A DNA stretch of 64,000 bases from the NCBI GenBank assembly GCA_034440635.1, contig JAOTON010002116.1:48429-112428 (forward strand). The letters are read 5' to 3'. This stretch comes from Lepas anatifera (taxonomy: Eukaryota; Arthropoda; Thecostraca; Lepadidae). The position numbers and the translations under genes were made by a program. Shown here in pieces: positions 57,641-64,000 of the stretch (position 1 is its first letter; each line of letters starts with the position of its first letter). Below the pieces are notes generated by a model. It saw nothing but the letters and a program-made list of their open reading frames with translations, was not told where the DNA came from and searched no databases.

Positions 57641-57759
57641 AAGCTCTTTTCCCTGGAAATGTCCTCTGAAATTTTGTTGGCCTGACTTTTGCCTTCATGT
57701 TCCATCCCAATCGACCCGTAGCCAGCGGCTTTTCGCCCAGCCACGCGGCCGTGTGGGCG

Positions 57760-58146
57760 GGGTGGCCTCGGGGTTTCTGTGCCGGATACCCAAATCTGGA
57801 AACAAGTTATTGGCCACAACCAGCTCTGACCTTTTTAATGATACATTTAGCAGGGTTAAATTCCTTATTTTCAAGTGTACCTAAACAACCTGAGGGATGT
57901 GACTTCCACTAATCAGTCCAAGTTAGAACTGGAATGGGCTCAAAGTCTGGTTGAACTTTACTCGTGTTCCTATCGTTTTAGTCATTTGTATTTTTTGTCC
58001 CATTTTGGTGTTCTATGATATTTTTGTGTGTTTTGAAGTGTTTGGTTAGTCATATAAATTTTAATGAATACCTTTTAAGTGGTATTGCATCAGTGAACAT
58101 AAGTCAGTTGTTGATGATAATTATTCAACAAACAAACAAACAAACA
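57760..58146 (+). mobile_element. LINE 3' end remnant with (AAAC)n tail
   Basis: AT-rich non-coding stretch ending ATTCAACAAACAAACAAACAAAC. Similar in kind to 16040-16312; the 5' limit is approximate. Confidence 0.45.
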
Positions 58147-58867
58147 ACCGCACAGGCATGTACTGTACTGTGGGACCGCCTACTGGAGGGAGGTGAGCCG
58201 GGCGGCTGCGGTGGTGACGTCTTGGCAATCTCCCCATGCTGTGTGACCTTTGCGGGCGCTGTTGTTCGTGCCGGGCAGTGTTTCAGACTTCGTACATGTC
58301 TTAGTTTTTAAATGAAAATAGCCCTTACTGTATTTTCCGTGGTGTAGTGTTTTTTGTTGAGTAGTGTTTAAAAACGAGTATCTGGGCTGGCGCCAAGATT
58401 TCAGCTCACTAGTTACTGTGCTGGTCCAGAACCAATGACTATGTCCTGAACGAGATGAAAAATTAACGGTATGGAAATGGAATGTTTTATACATCATTTA
58501 TCAACGGTTCTTTTAAGATGGGGCCTGTCCGGGCATATTTAGGTACGATTCTCAAATGCTGAACCGCGCTGGACTTCAGCAATCAGAGTTAGTACGGGCC
58601 CGGGCCCAGGCCTGCATAACTGGATGTGTTCCACATCTCTTCCTGTGCATGAACCATTTGGGATATTAACCTTGGAATATTTTGGACAATTTTGATTAGG
58701 TTAATTTTTATTTGTTTTCATTCGAAGTATAGTTCTGCTGATACAAAGGATAAGAGGTACGATAGATAACAGTAGGTCTTCTGTTATCTCGGTAGGTACC
58801 TAACGAGCCTTATGCTGTCAAGCGCATTGTTACTCTTCATAGTCATAGATTAAACGGAGATTTTCAG
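58147..58867. other. No supported gene
   Basis: Unique-looking; no exon supported until the acceptor at 58866-58867. Confidence 0.4.
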
Positions 58868-59057
58868 GGAGAAGCAAGATGTCCTTGTTTAGTCAAACCC
58901 CGTTTACATCCCAAGGATGAGGTGCGGCTTGATCTGTCTTTATGCGTCATATGGACTCCTGCCCGTCTTACATACACGGACGTTGAAGGCTTTGGGACGC
59001 CACCCCTAATTTGTTATTCATGTGGAACGTCCTCCAAAAACTGTGCGACTCGTACAA
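58868..59057 (+). CDS. Candidate coding exon, Cys-containing
   Basis: Acceptor GAGATTTTCAG (AG at 58866-58867) and donor CGTACAA|GTATCT (GT at 59058). In frame it reads GEARCPCLVKPRLHPKDEVR, then LDLSLCVIWTPARLTYTDVE, then GFGTPPLICYSCGTSSKNCA and TRT. It is open beyond the donor to 59155, so the donor is a guess. Composition is protein-like. The CYSC...NC part recalls a zinc knuckle, but spacing and the His are wrong. It may belong to a host gene with the exons at 59.9-60.4 kb or to a LINE ORF1 remnant. Confidence 0.4.
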
Positions 59058-59318
59058 GTATCTCTACCTTTTCTGTCTTTTACCAGTGTTTCTTGTGTAC
59101 ATACATATTTCTGATTGTAGCAGCCTGGGTAGCGTTCTCCACTGCATGTAAGTGACCGCTCCCCTCCCCTTCCGTCGTCGCCAGCCCGAAGTTTGTCCCT
59201 CACCATACAAAAAAGCGAAGCGACGACCCTGCTCAGGTTTTTATGTTGATTGGTTTGACAAATAGGTGCTCTGTGCTCAGGATGAGGCGTTTGTATCACG
59301 GGTGCTGTGATGGTTGTG

Positions 59319-59945
59319 TGGTGCTCGACAGGATGAGGTCGTGGCGGTGCAGGAGCGGCTGACGGTGCTGTGGTGCTCGGCAGGATGAGGTGGTGGCGGT
59401 GCAGGAGCGGCTGACGGTGCTGTGGTGCTCGGCGGGATGAGGTGGTGGCGGTGCAGGAGCGGCTGACGGTGCTGTGGTGCTCGGCAGGATGAGGTGGGTG
59501 GCGGTGCAGGAGCGGCTGACGGTGCTGTGGTGCTCGGCGGGATGAGGTGGTGGCGGTGCAGGAGCGGCTGACGGTGCTGTGGTGCTCGGCAGGATGAGGT
59601 GGTGGCGGTGCAGGAGCGGCTGACGGTGCTGTGGTGCTCGGCAGGATGAGGTGGTGGCGATGCAGGAGCGGCTGACGGTGCTGTGGTGCTCGGCAGGATG
59701 AGGTGGTGGCGGTGCAGGAGCGGCTGACGGTGCTGTGGTGCTCGGCAGGATGAGGTGGTGGCGGTGCAGGAGCGGCTGACGGTGCTGTGGTGCTCGGCAG
59801 GATGAGGTGGTGGCGGTGCAGGAGCGGCTGACGGTGCTGTGGTGCTCGGCAGGATGAGGTGGTGGCGGTGCAGGAGCGGCTGACGGTGCTGTGGTGCTCG
59901 GCAGGATGAGGTGGTGGCGGTGCAGGAGCGGCTGACGGTGCGGCT
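59319..59945. repeat. 52-bp minisatellite, about 12 copies
   Basis: Unit GATGAGGTGGTGGCGGTGCA, GGAGCGGCTGACGGTGCTGT, GGTGCTCGGCAG. Starts at 59349, 59401 and 59453 (positions of GCAGGAGC) give 52 bp; one unit has an extra G. Since 52 is not a multiple of three, long open frames exist in several frames on the minus strand; the 383- and 266-codon frames there are by-products. The last unit runs without a break into the coding-like segment at 59905. Confidence 0.9.
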
Positions 59946-60107
59946 GGAGGAGCTGGCGGACGTGGTGGTGCGGCCTGAGCAGTGGACGGTGGGCTGGGCT
60001 GCGCGGCGCCGGACATGACGCCGAGGCGCCGCCGGCGGCGCTCTGCACCACAGACGCCACCTGCCGGCTCAGACTGGACGACGTGGAGCGGACCAAACGC
60101 AGCCTGG
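59905..60107 (+). CDS. Candidate coding segment joined to the minisatellite
   Basis: Two overlapping signals. From 59905 one frame reads DEVVAVQERLTVRLEELADV and VVRPEQWT, heptad-like and charged, then stops at 60016-60018; a donor-like GTGGGC occurs at 59989. From about 60030 another frame reads APPAALCTTDATCRLRLDDV then ERTKRSL, ending at a donor (AGCCTGG|GTGCGT, GT at 60108). The second part leaves one base, which fits the exon at 60259. The exact exon limits and the relation between the two frames are unresolved; a short intron or a frameshift between them would explain it. No family recognised. Confidence 0.4.
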
Positions 60108-60258
60108 GTGCGTGCCCCCCCCCAGCCCCTCCTCCTGACCGGATCGGGCTGCACCGCAGATCCGAGCACTTCTTCAGAAACGCGTTTCCGGATGCTGTAG
60201 ATTTTTAATCAGTGGCCAAGAACTTCGCACGATTTAAAAAGTATAGAATAGCTGCTAG

Positions 60259-60439
60259 TCAACTGGCGCTTGTTTGAGGCTCTGTGCGTGTTGTTGGCTG
60301 TCGTGACCCCCGGCCCCGCGACGCACGAGGGTGACTGGGCCGCCTGGCCTTCGACAGGGGACACAGTCGGCGCCGACGACCCCTGCGCGCTGGTACTCAG
60401 CTACGACCACTACTGCCGCCTCCGGGGCGTCATGAAACG
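60259..60439 (+). CDS. Candidate coding exon after 60107
   Basis: Acceptor GCTGCTAG (AG at 60257-60258) and strong donor ATGAAACG|GTGAGC (GT at 60440-60441). After two bases the frame reads NWRLFEALCVLLAVVTPGPA, then THEGDWAAWPSTGDTVGADD, then PCALVLSYDHYCRLRGVMK. It begins with a hydrophobic stretch (LFEALCVLLAVV) and has three cysteines. Phase agrees with the donor at 60108 (one base plus two bases makes Val). The acceptor tract is poor in pyrimidines. High GC and clean composition make this the best host-exon candidate in the right part of the window, although I cannot name the gene. Confidence 0.55.
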
Positions 60440-60571
60440 GTGAGCAGCACGCCGAACGGCCTGTACACATTCTTGTAATACTCCCACCATTGGGCTTGCT
60501 TGTTTTTTTGTGAAAGTTGCAACCGGGTGAATCCTAGCTGGACTTTGTGACGCCTCTAGTGTATATTTTTT

Positions 60572-60851
60572 CATAGTTGGATCCAGCGGGCAAGAGGTAG
60601 GTGCCCTCCCTACACTCAGCCCACCCGGCGCCCCCCATACCGCGCACCGGTGCCCCTCTCCCCTGAAATTTCGCTTCCCACCCCTCCCCCAGGATGCAAG
60701 TATTGGAATCCCCCCACTATGCAATTTGTCACCCCGCATAATGATCAAGCATTAAGATGGGGCGCATTTGGCATAAATGGTGCCCCTCCAGGCCCGGATG
60801 GTTCCTCATGGCTAAAGTGCACCCGACCGTCGGAAATCCTGGATCGCCATG
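60572..60851. mobile_element. MITE with CATAGTTGGATCCAG / CTGGATCGCCATG ends
   Basis: Inverted ends and C-rich interior (CCCCTCCCCCAGGATGCAAG) like the other GGATCC-type MITEs. It would lie in the intron after the exon ending at 60439. Confidence 0.6.
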
Positions 60852-61024
60852 GTTTTGTGAACGCCAGTGCTTTTCCAGAAATACACATCCCCCACCGCCT
60901 ACAGTGCAAGGCGTCTGGCCGGTGAAGGTGTCTTTTGAAGTTTTGAGAGAGAGTGGCATGGACAGTGTTTCGCGGATCATGGATCGTTCAAAGGTCCCGC
61001 CCAGTCCCCCTGGATGGGGGTGGA

Positions 61025-61200
61025 TGGCTTAGTGGCTAGCCTCAAAGTCTCCTAAGTCACCGGTCCCGGCTTAAAGTCCCGGCGGAGCCTCTGAATTAGT
61101 TGATCTGATCCCCCAAATCCCTCCCAACTGGATGAGAGTTGGCGATGCCGTATAACCTTGGCAATTGCTGCGTCGTTAAACCCCAACTATGATTATTCTT
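61025..61200 (+). mobile_element. tRNA-derived SINE, head variant 1
   Basis: A box-like ATGGCTTAGTGGCTAGCC. The 3' domain reads GAGTTGGCGATGCCGTATAA, then TGCGTCGTTAAACCCCAAC, and ends in ATTATT. The 3' domain is shared with 61371-61553. Confidence 0.65.
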
Positions 61201-61370
61201 AGTAATCCTGCTGGAATTCTATCAGTGCTGCTGCGCCACTGATCTCCCTGTTTCTCCCCAGTCTCCTCAACATGCATGCGATGTATAGACTTCATGCACG
61301 CTCATGCTTAGCTTCTCTGGGCCCAGCAGACTTTCCCCATACTGTTCGGTCATTACCTGTCGTATCGCTG

Positions 61371-61553
61371 GGGTGCGTAGCTCAGCGGTAGAGCGCCCGC
61401 CTCTGCACCACAGGCTCCGGGTTCAATGCTCGATGGGGTCTCTGAATAAGCACAACCCGACACCCGGAAAACCTCGAAATAGGGTAGAGTTGGCGACGCT
61501 GTAAAAGCTTAGTAGTTGGTGGGTCGTTCAACCCTAACAGTTATTATTATTAT
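61371..61553 (+). mobile_element. tRNA-derived SINE, head variant 2
   Basis: Good tRNA-like head: A box TAGCTCAGCGGTAGAGCG (61378-61395) and B box CCGGGTTCAATGCTC (61418-61432). The 3' domain reads GAGTTGGCGACGCTGTAAAA, then GTCGTTCAACCCTAAC, with an (ATT)n tail. The head is intact enough to look like a tRNA, but the 3' acceptor strand does not pair and the SINE body follows directly. Confidence 0.75.
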
Positions 61554-61830
61554 TATGCACTATTATAAACTGTAAACAAACCGCGCAGCTCCAGCTAAAA
61601 GTAAACGTTTGCAGCACATGTTTCTAATTTATAAGCTCATCAATTCACCATTTGAAAGTACGAAAAACTACCACCGTCATCCCTGATAAATCAGTCAGTG
61701 AAGGTACCTTGACACACTCATGTTGCTGATTCTTCCAAATACTAAGCCCTTCACACTTATTGAAAATGTAATCCTTGCGAGTGAGCCATACTAACAGTAC
61801 ATGCTTTCTCTGCGTTTTTATTTACTAGCG

Positions 61831-62112
61831 TCACATGTCTGTAAGCTTTAGCGAGTTGAGTTGGAATTCGTGGGAAATCGTGCCCTGTTCAAACGTGTAT
61901 CCGGCAGGAGTTACTCTGAGTACTTGCAGGGCATCATGGGTGATTTTGTCTCGAATCCGGAAACGATTCTGGTCTTTATTAAAGTGTTTTAAGAAGGTGA
62001 AGGGGATTTCGGTGTTACAGTCAAACGGTACGCAGATATCCGACGACGCTGGTAGATAAAATTTGCTGAATCGAACAATTGCAAATAAATTTTCCTCCCA
62101 AACGTTGCTCAT
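61831..62112 (-). CDS. Possible small protein or 3' exon, unknown family
   Basis: Ninety-three codons from ATG at 62112 to a stop, reading MSNVWEENLFAIVRFSKFYL, PASSDICVPFDCNTEIPFTF, LKHFNKDQNRFRIRDKITHD, ALQVLRVTPAGYTFEQGTIS, HEFQLNSLKLTDM. Composition and codon mix look coding, with no repeats. The 5' end coincides with the start of the LINE at about 62113, so the frame may have been longer before that insertion. I do not recognise the protein and see no signal peptide. Confidence 0.45.
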   Translation of the reverse strand: MSNVWEENLFAIVRFSKFYLPASSDICVPFDCNTEIPFTFLKHFNKDQNRFRIRDKITHDALQVLRVTPAGYTFEQGTISHEFQLNSLKLTDM

Positions 62113-62859
62113 TTTCCAAACCTACCTTTCTCGACCGACGAAACATTATCGGACTTCCACGTGACAGAGGAAGCTGTGTGCCGTCTACTCAAAGATCTGG
62201 CAGTGATTAAAGCTTGTGGCCCTGACGGCCTAAGCGTTCGCATTCTTAAGGAGTGTGCGGTGGAATTGGCTCTTCCTCTGTGCAAGATTTTCCGCTTATC
62301 ACTGGCTTACGGTATATTTCCAGAACAGTGGGCAGAAACAAATATTGTCCCCATTTACCAAAAAAGGCTCTAGGAAAAAATACAGAAAACTATCGTTCGG
62401 TTTCGTTCTTGTCTTTGTGTGCAAAAGTGTTTGAGAAAATTGTCAGCGGTCAGATTTGTCAACACGTCAGACCTCTCCTTTCGGAAACTGTTATAAAGTT
62501 TTAATTGATTTAAAAAGCGTAAATAATCGCCTACTGCTTATAAACTTCGATGTATGTATGACCTGGATGGACAAGCTTTGAAATGGCTCACACCGTACCT
62601 CGGGAGGCGGAAGCGAAGAGGCCAGATGTTAAAGGCCAGATGTCCGAATGGACTCCGGCTGTCTCGGGGACGCGTGAATGGCGGGCATATCTCACCTTTG
62701 TTGGTCCTTCTCTACATGAATGATTTGACATCTGTAATCTCTACAAACTCTTTGATGTTTGCCGATGACGTGAAAATTTTCGGTCAAATCAGTGTCCTGA
62801 AATTTCTTATCTGCAGAGTGTGGGATGTCAAAATTCAAGTAAAAAGAGGTCAAAATTAA
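62113..62859 (+). pseudogene. LINE reverse transcriptase, truncated and broken
   Basis: Reads TEEAVCRLLKDLAVIKACGP, then DGLSVRILKECAVELALPLC, then FRLSLAYGIFPEQWAETNIV PI. A frameshift near 62370 leads to NYRSVSFLSLCAKVFEKIVS. After a short deletion come LDGQALKWLTPYLGRRKR and LLVLLYMNDL, then the catalytic box as LMFADDVKIF. The order KxxGPDG, NYRPVS-type, palm, FADD is that of CR1/Jockey/RTE-type non-LTR elements. Stops and frameshifts make it inactive; both ends are missing. Confidence 0.8.
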
Positions 62860-63928
62860 TCGACAAAAAAGGGGAAAAGAAAATGTAGGATCAGAACATC
62901 TCGGGAAAACAAATACATGTGCTAAAAAAATACATGTACGAAAACATCACATGCACATGAAATACAAAAACAAATAAGGCATGACCAATATTAAAATTAA
63001 CTGTATTAACAGAAGTTGAACAAATTTGTGAAACCCACATATCCAACTCCTGCCCAGTTCAGCATTTTTTTCAAAATAAAAGCATCAAAAACGTACTAGG
63101 GAATACATTTATAAGCCGCAAACCTACAGTATTAAGATATAAATAAAGCAAAGTCTGGAATACCTACCCACCAAAACAATACCTTGGGTGGGGTAGGTCT
63201 TCTTTTAGAAACTTTAGCAAGCTGAAATGTCTAAAAGGCAGGGAAAATGTAAAAATTTCTCCATTTGAACAAAAATATTTTCAAACAAAGTTATTTTTGA
63301 AATTATACCTACATCAGCAGGATTCACTCCCTTTGTTTTCACTTGAATTCATAGAGAAATTGCAGCATGCAATCACACAATAAAAATACCTAGTCAAATG
63401 GCCACCATGAAAATAGTAACTTACCTTTACCCAGATGCCTGGATTTCTCAAACTTGAATTACTACCCTCATTGAAATAAAGAATGAACAACAGGTTGAGG
63501 TTCAGAATTAGCCTGCTTACGCCATAAGACATACCAACACTGGCCACATAAAACTTACCAACTCTCAAACGTACGTACGAGCGTTAGTACCCTGCGTGCA
63601 ATCCAGAAACGTAGAATCCAGAAATATTCCTATTTATATATTATTCCAGAATCCAGAAATCCAGAAACGTACCCTGCGTGCATACCCTGCGTGCAATCCG
63701 GAAACGTACACACTGTTCTCAACTGCGGCAAATTCATTTTCACAATGCTGAGAAAGACATCTCGCGTCAAATTCAGGCAAGCCTGTCGACAGCAATTGCC
63801 AAGTACGGGTTTTCTAATGCGAGTAAACTGACCAGACAGGCCCCCTTCCCCTGAGCGTGAAAGGATGTCGAAATTCTCCACCTTTAAATCACGCAGAGAT
63901 TCGGTGTTTGTAAAAAAACTAGTTTTAC
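62860..63928. other. AT-rich, no supported gene; short ACCCTGCGTGC repeats
   Basis: An (AT)-rich stretch after the LINE. At 63575-63720 strings ACCCTGCGTGCAATCC.GAAA recur three to four times with ATCCAGAAA. The minus-strand open frame 63630-63881 continues from the exon at the right edge and is more simply read as intron run-through. Confidence 0.45.
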
Positions 63929-64000
63929 CTTGATTTTTCGATATTTTTCTAAAAGCATCCTGAAGCTCATCAAAATATTCTGGCTGCCTTTGGAGATATT
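63929..64000 (-). CDS. Partial coding exon at the right edge
   Basis: Read leftward from 64000 it gives YLQRQPEYFDELQDAFRKIS then KNQ, ending at a strong donor (AAATCAAG|GTAAAA, with the GT at 63928-63927). Protein-like, charged, helix-forming. The 5' part is outside the window. The frame stays open into the intron as far as 63630, so the donor is preferred on composition grounds. Family not recognised. Confidence 0.45.

Noticed and set aside
58958..59060. Zinc-knuckle-like CYSC...NC in the 58868 exon
   Set aside because: Spacing is wrong and the histidine is absent, so it does not meet the CX2CX4HX4C pattern.
59018..60169. 383- and 266-residue Pro/Ser/His-rich frames on the minus strand
   Set aside because: Translations of the 52-bp minisatellite; coding signals here are on the plus strand outside the array.
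61371..61445. tRNA gene
   Set aside because: A and B boxes are good but the acceptor stem does not close and a SINE body and tail follow directly.
63630..63881. Insulin-like A-chain reminiscence (CCRQAC preceded by basic residues)
   Set aside because: Only CC-x3-C is present; the fourth cysteine at the expected spacing is missing and the frame is better read as intron following the donor at 63928.

Overview
This window looks like nuclear DNA of an invertebrate animal with a repeat-rich genome, not a bacterium, plasmid or virus. Reasons: a Jockey-type non-LTR retrotransposon with a target-site duplication, tRNA-derived SINEs, many short inverted-repeat DNA transposons (hAT-like with 8-bp duplications, and families inserted at TTAA), a THAP zinc-finger exon, long microsatellites, and short open segments bounded by AG and GT splice signals. 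The species cannot be named from the sequence. The Jockey-type LINE favours an arthropod or another marine/ecdysozoan invertebrate, but only weakly.

Layout. 1-2.6 kb: one divergent AGGTCA-rich repeat and a GAGTC-rich element end. 2.6-15.2 kb: a nested block in which a TTAA-family repeat is split by an 11.8-kb hAT-like element; that element holds a 6.8-kb hAT-like element, which holds a 2.15-kb 5'-truncated Jockey-type LINE. 15.2-19 kb: mostly single-copy sequence with MITEs and two candidate exons (16.3-16.8 kb). 19-23.9 kb: a second, inverted copy of the same hAT family, inserted in a smaller MITE. 24-32.5 kb: TTAA-family repeats, MITEs and SINE fragments. 32.5-36.7 kb: a long repeat with a THAP exon and a TTAA element inserted in it; a shorter, internally deleted relative lies at 54.4-56.5 kb. 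36.7-44.7 kb: MITEs, SINEs and two minisatellites (46 and 75 bp periods). 44.8-53.6 kb: more TTAA-family repeats (one with a second TTAA MITE nested in it), two inverted copies of a repeat carrying GCATTCTGCAGAATGC palindromes, a (TA)n tract and a hairpin. 56.5-57.6 kb: a 1.1-kb CT tract. 57.7-64 kb: a LINE 3' end, several candidate exons, a 52-bp minisatellite touching one of them, two SINEs, a decayed LINE reverse transcriptase and a partial exon at the right edge.

No complete host gene can be assembled here. Most long open frames are by-products of microsatellites and minisatellites. The best host-gene candidates are short exons: 16313-16438 and 16624-16779 (+), 58868-59057, 59905-60107 and 60259-60439 (+), 61831-62112 (-), 63929-64000 (-), and a broken fragment at 48158-48445 (-). 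The strongest structural results are the nested insertions with matching target duplications and the empty sites present in sister copies, which give an internal history of the locus.
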